From positions 1 to 64,000 of the forward strand of contig CACZHT010000015.1 in the NCBI GenBank assembly GCA_902781045.1: DNA of 64,000 nt, read 5' to 3'. Position 1 is the stretch's first letter. Each line of letters opens with the position of its first letter. Below, one piece after another: positions 33,429 through 42,368 of the stretch. This DNA is from an uncultured Bacteroidales bacterium. Lineage in GTDB: Bacteria; Bacteroidota; Bacteroidia; Bacteroidales; Muribaculaceae. The notes under the pieces are model-generated. The model saw only the letters and a list, made by a program, of their open reading frames with translations, searched no databases and had not been told where the DNA came from. The translations under genes were made by a program, and so were the position numbers.

Positions 33429-35992
33429 TGCAAGTTGATTGTGGTCTGTAGGTGGATGCGCTCAGATGAGCTACCCACCATGATTTGGTAATCGCCAGCC
33501 GGTGTTACAAAACGTCCACTCGACTCGTCCCAATAACGCAACTCGCTGCGCGGGATGCTGATGTTGACGGTCCGCCTCGCTCCGCGAGCGATGCTCACGC
33601 GCTCGAAGCCCCGCAACTGCCGTATGGGCATATAGGTACCCGTCTCGGGATAGTGGACATAGACCTGCGCCACCTCGTCGCCGTCGCGACGGCCGGTGTT
33701 GGTGATGTCGAAGCTCACACGCACCTCGTCGGCAGTGACCTGAGTGTTGAGGCGGCTGTAACGGAAGGTAGTGTAGCTCAACCCATAGCCAAACTCATAG
33801 AGCGGCCGGCCGGTGAAATACTGATATGTCCGCCCCGGCCCACCCGTGAGCGAGTAGTCGTCAAATGCCGTCAGGTCGTCCATCGAGCGGTAGAACGTCA
33901 ACGGCAATCGTCCGCCGGGGTTATAGTCGCCAAACAGCGCCTCGGCCACAGCATTGCCCCCCTGCTCGCCCGGATACCATGCGTCGAGGATGGCCGGGAT
34001 GTTGTCATCAATCCAGTTGATGGCCAGCGAGCTGCCTGCCACCAGCACCACCACGGTGTGCGGGTTGATTTTATAGATCTCTTGGATAAACTCCACCTGG
34101 TCGGCAGGCAGCCCCAGCGTGTAGCGGTCTTGCCCCTCGCGCTCGATGCTCTTGTCAATGCCCAGCACAGCCACCACCACATCGCTCTCACGTGCCACAC
34201 GGCCCGCCTCGCCATAAAGGGCGATGCGGTCTTTCGAGTCATAGTCCGGCGCATGCCAGTAGAGCCGGGCAAAGGCATCGCCACCACCATCAAAGTACTC
34301 GATGACGATGTGATACTTCTTGCCGGCCTCAAGTGTGACGGCAGCACGGTCCTCGGCGGCGGGGCGCGACACCCAGGCATCAATCACCTGCTTGCCGTCG
34401 ATCCACATGCGGCAACCATCGTCGGTCTTGAGCGTGATGGTGTACTCGCCCGTGATGGTGGGGCACAGGTCGCCCGTCCATCGCACCGACATCGGGGCAT
34501 GCCCCCACATCGGGTCGGGCGGCTGGTTGGCCGGGTCGTAGTATAGCTCCTCCTCGATGCGCGTGCGGGGAGTGCCCTGCAACTCTGCGTTGTCGAAGTA
34601 CTCGGCCTTGAGCCCATCGGGGAAGAAACTCTTGTTGATAGGTTCGTAGCCGCTGGCCAGCGAAATCCAGGGAGCATGATTGACCTTGACACGGTCGCCC
34701 ACACGGGCACGAATGCCGTCAAGCACCGACACCGGGGCGTTGACGGGTGTGCCGCTGTAGTCGCCAAACTCGCATCGCGCCGCATTGAGTCCCACCACCC
34801 CTATCGAGCGAATCTTCTTGAGGTTGAGCGGCAGCATGTTGCCCTTGTTCTTGAGCAAGACCAGGCTCTGCCGCGCCGTCTCCAGCGCCAGTTGCTGGTG
34901 CTCCTTGCTGCCCACCACATCAGGGTTGATGCGGTTGTAGGGGTTCTGCGCCGGATCATCAAACATGCCCAGACGGAATCGGCCCCGCAAGATGTGATAG
35001 GCGGCCGAGTCGATATCGGCATCAGTGACGCGATAGTGGTTGTAGGCATCAATCAACGGCTGGCAGTAGACATCGTGGGCACACTCCAGGTCAAGCCCAG
35101 CCTTGATGGCCAGCACCGCGGCGGTCTCGTAGTCGCGCACATACTTGTGCTGAGTCACCATCCACTGGGGGGCGCTGCAGTCGCTCACCACATATCCATC
35201 AAAGCCCCAGTCGTGGCGCAAGACCTTCTGTAACAGATAACTGTTGACAGTGCAGGGGATATGGTTCACTGCATTGTAGGCACTCATCACGCTCTGCACG
35301 TTGCCATGCTTGACACAGTGTTCAAACGCCGGCAGGTAGTACTCGCGCAGGTCGCGCTCGCTGATGACGGCATCACAACTGGCACGGTTATGCTCCTCGT
35401 TGTTGGCAGCAAAGTGCTTGAGAGTCGACACCACCTTGACATAGCGCGGGTCATCGCCCTGCAAGCCGCGCACAAAGGCGCAGCCCAACCGGCCGGTGAG
35501 GAATGGATCCTCGCCATAGGTCTCGGGTGTGCGTCCCCAGCGCGGGTCACGCGCCATGTTGATGGTGGGCGACCAGAAGGTGAGCAGGTCGCTCGAGCCG
35601 TCGTGCTGGTCTTTGCCCAGCCTGAAGTGGTTCCACTTGCCCCGCGCCTCATCGCTGATTGCGGTGGTAACTCGCTGCAACAGAGCGGGATTCCATGTCG
35701 CAGCCATGCCAATGGCTTGAGGAAAGACGGTAAACTTGCCCGGCCTGACGATGCCATGCAAAGCCTCGTTGCCATGATAGTACTTGTCGATGCCCAAGCG
35801 CGGAATGGCCTCGGCATTGTGTGTCATGAGCGACACCTTCTCCTCGATGGTCATGCGTCCCAACAAATCGATGATGCGCTCGTGCATGGGAGCGCTCATG
35901 TCACGGAACAGCGGCCTGTCGACCGACTGTGCCTGTGTGGCCAAGGCCAATGTGACTGTTCCGACCAGGAGTGCGTTGCGAAATGTAGTCAT
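33425..35992 (-). CDS. GH3 beta-glycosidase with PA14 insert
   Basis: 855 residues with a signal peptide. The N-terminal TIM barrel has RIDLLGRMTIEEK, and a Y-V-V-S-D segment places the nucleophile at D271 (here VVSDCSAPQW instead of the common VSDW). The (alpha/beta)6 domain is interrupted around residues 455-585 by a PA14 domain (LKAEYFDNAELQG, TLKTDDGCRMWIDG). A fibronectin III-like domain ends the protein. Enzymes of this shape act as beta-glucosidases or beta-xylosidases on oligosaccharides in the periplasm. It lies between a GH30 gene (two-base gap) and the DUF1573 gene (ATGA overlap). Confidence 0.92.
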   Translation of the reverse strand: MTTFRNALLVGTVTLALATQAQSVDRPLFRDMSAPMHERIIDLLGRMTIEEKVSLMTHNAEAIPRLGIDKYYHGNEALHGIVRPGKFTVFPQAIGMAATWNPALLQRVTTAISDEARGKWNHFRLGKDQHDGSSDLLTFWSPTINMARDPRWGRTPETYGEDPFLTGRLGCAFVRGLQGDDPRYVKVVSTLKHFAANNEEHNRASCDAVISERDLREYYLPAFEHCVKHGNVQSVMSAYNAVNHIPCTVNSYLLQKVLRHDWGFDGYVVSDCSAPQWMVTQHKYVRDYETAAVLAIKAGLDLECAHDVYCQPLIDAYNHYRVTDADIDSAAYHILRGRFRLGMFDDPAQNPYNRINPDVVGSKEHQQLALETARQSLVLLKNKGNMLPLNLKKIRSIGVVGLNAARCEFGDYSGTPVNAPVSVLDGIRARVGDRVKVNHAPWISLASGYEPINKSFFPDGLKAEYFDNAELQGTPRTRIEEELYYDPANQPPDPMWGHAPMSVRWTGDLCPTITGEYTITLKTDDGCRMWIDGKQVIDAWVSRPAAEDRAAVTLEAGKKYHIVIEYFDGGGDAFARLYWHAPDYDSKDRIALYGEAGRVARESDVVVAVLGIDKSIEREGQDRYTLGLPADQVEFIQEIYKINPHTVVVLVAGSSLAINWIDDNIPAILDAWYPGEQGGNAVAEALFGDYNPGGRLPLTFYRSMDDLTAFDDYSLTGGPGRTYQYFTGRPLYEFGYGLSYTTFRYSRLNTQVTADEVRVSFDITNTGRRDGDEVAQVYVHYPETGTYMPIRQLRGFERVSIARGARRTVNISIPRSELRYWDESSGRFVTPAGDYQIMVGSSSERIHLQTTINLQ

Positions 35993-35994
35993 AA

Positions 35995-37401
35995 TCAGAA
36001 AGTGAACGTATTGAATGAGTGCGGCAGCAACTCGATGTTGAGAAATCGTCCCTCATAGCCCAGTGCCATGGGCATCGAGCGGTCGGTGCGGTTGACCGCC
36101 ATGACCACGACCTTGCCGTCGGGGTTCTTAAACGCCAGCACCTGCTCGTTGTCGGTGGGCGTAACCAAGCGATAGGCACCGGGCTGCACACTGTGGCACA
36201 AGTGCTTCATCAGGAAGAACTCCGGGTGATAGATGACTGTGCGCTTCTCGGTGTCGACGGTGATGAGCGAGTTTTGCCGCCATCCCCAGGGGCTGGTGGC
36301 AGTCTGGTCAAGAATCATGTTCCAGTAGGTGAACACACTGGCCCCATTGCGCAGATAGTGGCTCATTTGCCACCAGGTGTGCTCGGCAGCGGCCCAGTCG
36401 TTACTGCCATTGCCGCACTCGGCCTCGGTGTGCATCATCTTGAGGTGCGGATACTCCTTGCTGATGTGGGGGATGGCGCCCTTGCCGTCCCACTGAAATC
36501 CCACCCCACGCCAGTACTTCTTGGCCTTGGGGTCATCAAGAGCAGTGCGAGTGAATGCCGGGTTGTCGCGATTGATGGTGCCAAAGTAGATGTCGGTCGT
36601 GATGCCGTCCTGCTCGAAGCGTGGTCCCAGGAAGTTGCCCACAAAGTAGGCCATATCCTCGGGACGCCAGGTGCAGCTGGCATACTTCTGGGTCGAGCAA
36701 GGCTCATTCTGGATGCAGATGGCGCTGATGGGAACCCCCTCACGAGCGTAGGCCTGCGCGAATTTAGAAAAATAGAGTGCGTATGCCTCAAGATAGCCGT
36801 GCTGCATCTTGAACCCCGTGCAGGGCAGCTCTTGCTCCAGCTCGCGCGGCATGCCGTTGTGGCTAGGCACATCGTTGTCGTAGGAGCTGGCATAGTGTTC
36901 ATTGGTCTTCATCCACGCCGGCGGGCTCCAGGGCGAAGCCCAGAACTTGAGTGCCGGCTGGAAGCGCTGTGCCTCCTTGATGTAGCGGATGAGAATGTGT
37001 CGGTCACGGGCGATGCTGAAATTGACCATGCCCAGGTCGCCCGGCACATCGTTGAGCGAGTAGTAGTTCATGGCAAAGTCGCTGGCTCCGATGGGAATGC
37101 GACAATAAGTGTAGTTGCTCTCGTCGGGGTCAAAGAGCTGCCGCAGCACCTCGTTCCGCTGCTGCTCGTCCAGATGACAAAGCGCGTCCCATCCCAGCTC
37201 GTTGAACGTGCCTCCCAGGCCATCGATGACCTGCGCCTGGTGGCTCTCGATGGCAACGACAGGTGCCTGAGCCGTTGTAGCCCACTTGGGTGCCTTGACG
37301 CGCTGCCACAGGCTGCCCTGCGTCGAGCTGTGCCAGTCGATGGCGTGCAGGGTAGTGGCAGTGAGCAGCGCCAGGGTTATCAATGCTAATTTCTTGGTCA
37401 T
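35995..37401 (-). CDS. GH30 family glycoside hydrolase (paralogue A)
   Basis: 468 residues with a signal peptide (MTKKLALITLALLTATTLHA). The GH30 barrel and side beta-domain are recognisable: IDGLGGTFNELGWDAL, YCRIPIGASDFA, WASPWSPPAWMKTN, acid/base E233 in QNEPC and nucleophile E326 in HTEAEC. GH30 enzymes include beta-1,6-glucanases, beta-1,6-galactanases and glucosylceramidases. It is paralogous to the protein encoded at 37574-38986 in the same operon. The substrate is not read directly; context with GH3 favours a beta-linked glucan or galactan. Confidence 0.9.
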   Translation of the reverse strand: MTKKLALITLALLTATTLHAIDWHSSTQGSLWQRVKAPKWATTAQAPVVAIESHQAQVIDGLGGTFNELGWDALCHLDEQQRNEVLRQLFDPDESNYTYCRIPIGASDFAMNYYSLNDVPGDLGMVNFSIARDRHILIRYIKEAQRFQPALKFWASPWSPPAWMKTNEHYASSYDNDVPSHNGMPRELEQELPCTGFKMQHGYLEAYALYFSKFAQAYAREGVPISAICIQNEPCSTQKYASCTWRPEDMAYFVGNFLGPRFEQDGITTDIYFGTINRDNPAFTRTALDDPKAKKYWRGVGFQWDGKGAIPHISKEYPHLKMMHTEAECGNGSNDWAAAEHTWWQMSHYLRNGASVFTYWNMILDQTATSPWGWRQNSLITVDTEKRTVIYHPEFFLMKHLCHSVQPGAYRLVTPTDNEQVLAFKNPDGKVVVMAVNRTDRSMPMALGYEGRFLNIELLPHSFNTFTF

Positions 37402-37413
37402 ATTTTGAGTTTT

Positions 37414-37525
37414 AACAACCGCAAGACTCTCGCGAAATTTTTTCCTTATATTGTTTTAAACCACGAATTGCGCAAATTCTTATGTCCTATTGTCATTTAA
37501 AAACCACGAATTTCGCGAGAAAATT
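37414..37525. repeat. Tandem degenerate AACCACGAATT-CGCG repeat between the GH30 genes
   Basis: Three related units spaced about 42 bases (core at 37418, 37460 and 37503), each of the form CCRCRARnnnnCGCGA/CGCAA. The outer two contain the perfect inverted pair TCTCGCGAAATT (37428-37439) / AATTTCGCGAGA (37509-37520), which could form a hairpin in the GH30-GH30 spacer and reduce downstream expression or stabilise the 3' end. Confidence 0.5.
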
Positions 37526-37573
37526 ATGAATTGTGAATTGTGAATTACAAATGTGTTCTTGTGGCCTGAGAGG

Positions 37574-38986
37574 TCACTTGATGGTGAATGTGTTGAAAGA
37601 GTGTGGGTCAAGCTTGACATGCAGCACCTGGCAGTCAACGGCTATCTTCATCTCACGGGCATGGTCTCGCTTGTTAGCCACAACGACCACAGTCGCTCCG
37701 TCAGGGTTGTTGAAGGCCAGCATCGTCTCGTCGTTGCCCATGGTCTTGAGTTTATAGGCACCGGGATGCACATAGTGGCTCAGGTGCTTCATGAGCCAGA
37801 ACTCAGGGGTGTAGGTCACCGTGCGGTCGTTGGAGTTGACCACCACCAGCGTGTTCTGGTCCCATCCCCACGAGCTGGTGCCCTTGTCCTTGAGCACCAT
37901 GTTGAAGTACATGTATGCGTTGACCCCCGCGTCGATATATGCCTTGACCATGTCCAGGGTGTGCTCGGCCGCAGCCCAGTCGTTAGTGCCACTGCCACAC
38001 TCGTTCTCGGTGCACATGAGGGGCATCTGAGGAAACTTGCGCCGCATGGGCCGGACAATGTCCTTACCCTCCCATTGGAATCCAGCTCCCTTGACATACT
38101 TGCCCACAACGGGGTCGTCCACCACCTGCAACACCTCGTCGAGGTTGTCGGTGTTCATTGTGCCATACCACATCTGCACACCAGGGTGGTCTTTCTTGAG
38201 TTTCGGCCCCAGGTATTTGCCCAAAAACAATTTGGTGCCTTGCGGCGACCACGAGCAGTTGGGCCAGATGTTGATGGTGTACGGCTCGTTCTGGAACATG
38301 ATCATCTGTATGTTGATGCCCTCCCGCTTATAGGCTGTCAGATATTTAGAGAAGTAAGTTGCGTAGGCCTTCAAGTACTTATCCTTGAGGACAAACTGGT
38401 CCTGACCGTGCTTCATGTCGGGGCCAGGATAACCATTGTCCTGCCCGGCCTTGGTGGCATAGTGGTGGTTGACCTTCATCCATGTGGGCGGTGTCCAGGG
38501 GCACGCCCAGAGTTGCAAGTCGGGATTGATGGCCAGCGCCGCCTTGATGTAGGGGATGAGCCCCGAGCGGTCACGGTCGATGCTGAAGTGACGCATCTTG
38601 AAGTCGCCATCGTGGTCGTTGAGGCTATAGTAGTCGCGGGCAAAGTCATTGGCCCCGATGGGTGTGCGGCAGAAGGTCAGTCCCAACCCCTGGCGGCAGT
38701 CAAAGAGCTGGCGCAACACCTGCTGGCGCATGCTGTCGCCGAGCAATAGCAGAGCATCCCAGCCCAACTCGCCGAAGCATCCGCCGAAACCCATCATCTG
38801 CTGCTCGCGGTAGCGAGTGACTATCACATCATTGACCTCGTCTTGCTTGAAATCGGTGACAGTGATGTCGGTGCGAGGTTGCCACCGATGCTTGTCGGTG
38901 CTGCTCATCCACTGCACATCCAGAGCCATGGCCCTGAGTGCCGACCATACAATCAAGGTGAAGAAAAGAAATCGGTTGATATTCAT
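37574..38986 (-). CDS. GH30 family glycoside hydrolase (paralogue B)
   Basis: 470 residues, signal peptide at the N-terminus. The same domain plan as the neighbouring GH30: MGFGGCFGELGWDALL, FCRTPIGANDFARDYYSLND, WACPWTPPTWMKVN, QNEPY (acid/base) and CTENECGSGTNDWAAAEHT (nucleophile). Both proteins end in a PHSFNTFT motif. Clear divergence between the two suggests different linkages or chain lengths rather than a recent duplication. The gene is 28 bases before the GH92 stop in the operon. Confidence 0.9.
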   Translation of the reverse strand: MNINRFLFFTLIVWSALRAMALDVQWMSSTDKHRWQPRTDITVTDFKQDEVNDVIVTRYREQQMMGFGGCFGELGWDALLLLGDSMRQQVLRQLFDCRQGLGLTFCRTPIGANDFARDYYSLNDHDGDFKMRHFSIDRDRSGLIPYIKAALAINPDLQLWACPWTPPTWMKVNHHYATKAGQDNGYPGPDMKHGQDQFVLKDKYLKAYATYFSKYLTAYKREGINIQMIMFQNEPYTINIWPNCSWSPQGTKLFLGKYLGPKLKKDHPGVQMWYGTMNTDNLDEVLQVVDDPVVGKYVKGAGFQWEGKDIVRPMRRKFPQMPLMCTENECGSGTNDWAAAEHTLDMVKAYIDAGVNAYMYFNMVLKDKGTSSWGWDQNTLVVVNSNDRTVTYTPEFWLMKHLSHYVHPGAYKLKTMGNDETMLAFNNPDGATVVVVANKRDHAREMKIAVDCQVLHVKLDPHSFNTFTIK

Positions 38987-39014
38987 AGTTCAGTTGATGT
39001 CTATTGATTGCATA

Positions 39015-41285
39015 TTATGGTTGTGGACAGGGCTGTGACGACGGAGGAACAGCAGCAGCGCCACTGCCCCAGAGGGTGTGACGCACGCTCATGTCGAGCA
39101 CGATAGTCCCCCCATGGGCAACGTCATCGTGGGCAAACCACGGGCGGTCGCATCGTTTGCCATTGACGGTGGCCCCAACGATATACTTGGCCTGCTCGGA
39201 CGCTTTTGGAGCCTTGATGCAGAGCACCTTGCCTCCGGGCAAATGGATGCGCGTGGCGGTGAAGAATGGGCTGCCCAAGTTATAAGCCGCGATGCCCGGG
39301 GTGACAGGATAGAAGCCCATCATCGAGAACACGACAAAGCCCGACAGTCCACCGCCATCCTCATCGCCCGGAACACCCATCAGGTCGTTGCGAAACCACT
39401 GATGGACGAGGTCGCGCACGCGCTTCTGCGTCTTCCAGGGCTGGCCAGCGTAATTGTAGAGGTAAGGGATGTGCATCGACGGCTCATTGCCCATGGTGAA
39501 CTGCCCCACATTGCCCGTCTGGTCGGGCAGCTGGTGATAGAAGTTATATCGCTCAGTGCCCAACGCCTCGTCGAACGTCTGGTCCAGATTGCGCACAAAA
39601 GCCTCACGACCGCCCATGAGGGCTATTAGGTCGGCCGGATTGTGCTGCACATCCCATCGATAGGTCCATCCATTGTTCTCGTCATAGTAGTCGCGTGCGC
39701 CGATGCCGCCGGCAAACTTGTAATCGAATGGTTCAATCCACTGTCCGTCCTTGTCCTTGGGGTGGAAGAACGATGTGGTGGTGTTGAACAGGTTGCGATA
39801 GTTGTAGCTGCAGCGCAGGTAGTGCCGCGCATCGTCGGTGCGTCCCAATGCAGTGGCAATCTGCGACAGGCACCACTGGTCGTAGCTCGTGCCCAATGTC
39901 ACCGCCACAGCCTGGCGCTTCTCCCAGCCGTTGACACCCGGCACGGTCTCCTGCTCGCCAGGATGCAGCGCGGGGATGTAGCCGTGGTCGCGATAGAAGG
40001 TGTCGAGCCAAGTGGCCTCGTGCGACGACCACGGTGCCAGGGTCTTCTCCTCGATGCCCCGGCGACAATAGTCGTAGGCCGCAGCCAGGTCGAACCCCCG
40101 CAGCCCCTTGGCCCAGGCATCGGCCACAACTGCCACACCATGATTACAGTTCATGCGGCGCGAGTCGCCGGTGACCGCCGGAAAGGTCGGGAACCAGTGG
40201 CGCGGGTCATGCTCGGCCGTGCGCATGAGTGACAGGATGATGTCGGTCTCGCGGTCGGGGTCGAGCAGCACCCGCAAGGGGTGTGTTGCCCGATAGGTGT
40301 CCCACAGCCAGTCGTCGGTGTAGAACGGGTGTCCCTCGTCGCTGTGCACCTGGTGGTCAGCCGGGCAGAAGTATCGCCCCTGCTCACTGATGCACACAGG
40401 GCGTTCCAGACAGCGGTAAAGCGAGGTGTAGAACACCACGCGGTCGCCTGCGGTGCCTCCATCGACCTCAATCTTGCCCAACTCGTCGTTCCATGCCTTG
40501 CGGCCCAGCTCTTTCACCTGGTCGAGCGACTTCCCTGCCACCTCGGCCTGGAAGTTGGCCCGTGCCTGGTCGACGCTAATCAGCGACACGGCATAGCGCA
40601 TGACAACAGTTGAGCGTCCGGCATAGCGCATCACAACACTCGCATGGTCGCCGTGCGAGTGAGTGAACATGGCATCCATGTGGTTGTCACGAAGCACTCC
40701 AGCAGCTTGCGGCGACTGGTCGAACTCGGCATAGAGAAAGACCTTCACCCCACCCCATGTGTCCTGATGTCCGACTACCTGGCGCCCAGTCACCTTGAGG
40801 TCGCCATGGCCTGCATCCAGAATGACAAAGCCTGGCTGCGACTCAATGAACTGCAGGCGCACGATGGCACTGTGGTGACTGGGCGAGAACTCGGCAACAA
40901 CACGTTGCTGGTCCAGGTCGGAGCGATAGTAGTAGGGTGTGATCTGCTCGTTGTCCCAGTCGGTGCGCATCACGCGGTGCAGCCGTCCATCGGCCTCTTG
41001 CGTGGCCGAGAGAGTGAAGCAGCTGTTCTCGCGATGATTGACCACGATGAGCGGCAGGCCATTGACTTTGCCCTCGACATGGCTGCCGCGATTGGGATAG
41101 AAGCGGAGCATGCCATAGGGCAGGTGCACGGTGGGATAAGTGGGCTTGAGCAGATGACTGATGTTGCCCATATAGGGGTTCACATAGTCGACCGGTGCCC
41201 CGCTTGCGGCATGACCATTCAAGGCCAGCACAATCAACAGGGAAGCGAGTATTCTGCTCAAAGTCCTCATATCCACATTCATCAT
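39015..41285 (-). CDS. GH92 family alpha-mannosidase (divergent subgroup)
   Basis: 756 residues with a signal peptide; MRTLSRILASLLIVL at 41270 is an alternative start. GH92 features: VDYVNPYMGN near the start, WDTYRATHPL, SYDQWCLSQIATALGR, MGNEPSMHIPYLYNYAGQPWKTQKRVR, and GDEDGGGLSGFVVFSMMGFYPVTPG. These Ca2+-dependent exo-alpha-mannosidases act on alpha-1,2/1,3/1,6-mannosides. The N-terminal region (ISHLLKPTYPTVHLPYGMLRFYPNRGS) departs from the commoner GHTFPGA-type sequence, so specificity may differ. A 30-bp tandem duplication is seen at 40591-40650. Confidence 0.88.
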   Translation of the reverse strand: MMNVDMRTLSRILASLLIVLALNGHAASGAPVDYVNPYMGNISHLLKPTYPTVHLPYGMLRFYPNRGSHVEGKVNGLPLIVVNHRENSCFTLSATQEADGRLHRVMRTDWDNEQITPYYYRSDLDQQRVVAEFSPSHHSAIVRLQFIESQPGFVILDAGHGDLKVTGRQVVGHQDTWGGVKVFLYAEFDQSPQAAGVLRDNHMDAMFTHSHGDHASVVMRYAGRSTVVMRYAVSLISVDQARANFQAEVAGKSLDQVKELGRKAWNDELGKIEVDGGTAGDRVVFYTSLYRCLERPVCISEQGRYFCPADHQVHSDEGHPFYTDDWLWDTYRATHPLRVLLDPDRETDIILSLMRTAEHDPRHWFPTFPAVTGDSRRMNCNHGVAVVADAWAKGLRGFDLAAAYDYCRRGIEEKTLAPWSSHEATWLDTFYRDHGYIPALHPGEQETVPGVNGWEKRQAVAVTLGTSYDQWCLSQIATALGRTDDARHYLRCSYNYRNLFNTTTSFFHPKDKDGQWIEPFDYKFAGGIGARDYYDENNGWTYRWDVQHNPADLIALMGGREAFVRNLDQTFDEALGTERYNFYHQLPDQTGNVGQFTMGNEPSMHIPYLYNYAGQPWKTQKRVRDLVHQWFRNDLMGVPGDEDGGGLSGFVVFSMMGFYPVTPGIAAYNLGSPFFTATRIHLPGGKVLCIKAPKASEQAKYIVGATVNGKRCDRPWFAHDDVAHGGTIVLDMSVRHTLWGSGAAAVPPSSQPCPQP

Positions 41286-41334
41286 TCAGTCTTAATCTTT
41301 TAAACGCTTATTGCTAACAACTTATTGCCAAAGC

Positions 41335-42258
41335 CTACTTGCGCTGCACGCAACTCTCGGTCATCTCGACCCATGCCGTCTCGCCATTGAAAGTGTCCTT
41401 GTAGCGATAGTGCAGGTTGAAGACAAAGCGACCACGCGAGTCGACATCAAAGTTGTTGTCTTGTGCACCGCCCAGCATCTCCACCTCGAGCGACCCATAG
41501 GGGGTGATGGTGATGGAGTTGTCGCTGTTGATGGTCAGCGTCATGGCATACTTGTCAATCTCTTCTTTGCTGACATTGGACGGATTGTAGGTGTGCGTGC
41601 CGGCAAAGCAGCGCACCTGGTCCTTGCTCAGCGGCGCGAATATGCGCGTCACCGAGATGCCACCGGCCACGTTGCCCGATGCCAGCAAGCGATCCTCAAC
41701 ACCGGTCACTTGATAATAGGTTGTCGAGGCCATGGTTGCATAGCGGTTGCGCAACACAATCTGGTAGAGCACACGCTGCTTGTCAGGGTTGATTTCAAAG
41801 TCGCTGACCGAGCGGATGCGCAACGGGATGAAGTAGGTCGAGTCAGGGCTCAGCCCATCGGGACGAATCTTGATGGGCAGCAGAGCATAGTTGTCCTCGC
41901 TGGAGGCTCGCAACACAGTCTGATAAGAGTCGATAGTGAATTTACCGGCATCCAACGTATGAGCGTAGCGTGACGAGTCGAGGTCGAAGTACATGTAGTT
42001 GTAGTCGCCCACGGCATCAAGGTCGGGTTCGAGGATGACAGTCACATCGTGGTCGATGTGCTGGGTGCCGCCACAATAGACGGTGACATAGCCCATGGTC
42101 TCCTCGCCCAGGTCGTGCTCCGACTCGAACGTGTAGTCATCGGTGCTGAGCAAGTAGATGACCTTCTTGTACAACTCGCCGCGGAACTGCTCGTTCTCGT
42201 CGCAGCTGGTCATGAGCAGCGGCAACACGATGGCGGCGAGGATATATAATTTCTTCAT
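41335..42258 (-). CDS. DUF4361/DUF1735 surface lipoprotein (SusE/F-position)
   Basis: 307 residues with a lipoprotein signal (LLMTSCDENEQF); the acidic residues after the cysteine fit the Bacteroidetes surface-export signal. The DUF1735-like N-terminal Ig domain (VIYLLSTDDYTFESEHDLGEE) is followed by a DUF4361-type C-terminal beta domain. Proteins at this position after SusD are usually surface glycan-binding proteins. About 110 bases of AT-rich repeated ACTAAC/ACTAAAA spacer precede it. Confidence 0.85.
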   Translation of the reverse strand: MKKLYILAAIVLPLLMTSCDENEQFRGELYKKVIYLLSTDDYTFESEHDLGEETMGYVTVYCGGTQHIDHDVTVILEPDLDAVGDYNYMYFDLDSSRYAHTLDAGKFTIDSYQTVLRASSEDNYALLPIKIRPDGLSPDSTYFIPLRIRSVSDFEINPDKQRVLYQIVLRNRYATMASTTYYQVTGVEDRLLASGNVAGGISVTRIFAPLSKDQVRCFAGTHTYNPSNVSKEEIDKYAMTLTINSDNSITITPYGSLEVEMLGGAQDNNFDVDSRGRFVFNLHYRYKDTFNGETAWVEMTESCVQRK

Positions 42259-42368
42259 TGTCTAGTAGTTATTTTTGTTTTTAGACTTAACTTTTTAGTC
42301 TTAGTTTTTAGGCTTTAGCCGTAGAATCAACTAGCAACTAAAAACTAACAACTAACAACTATAAGCTA

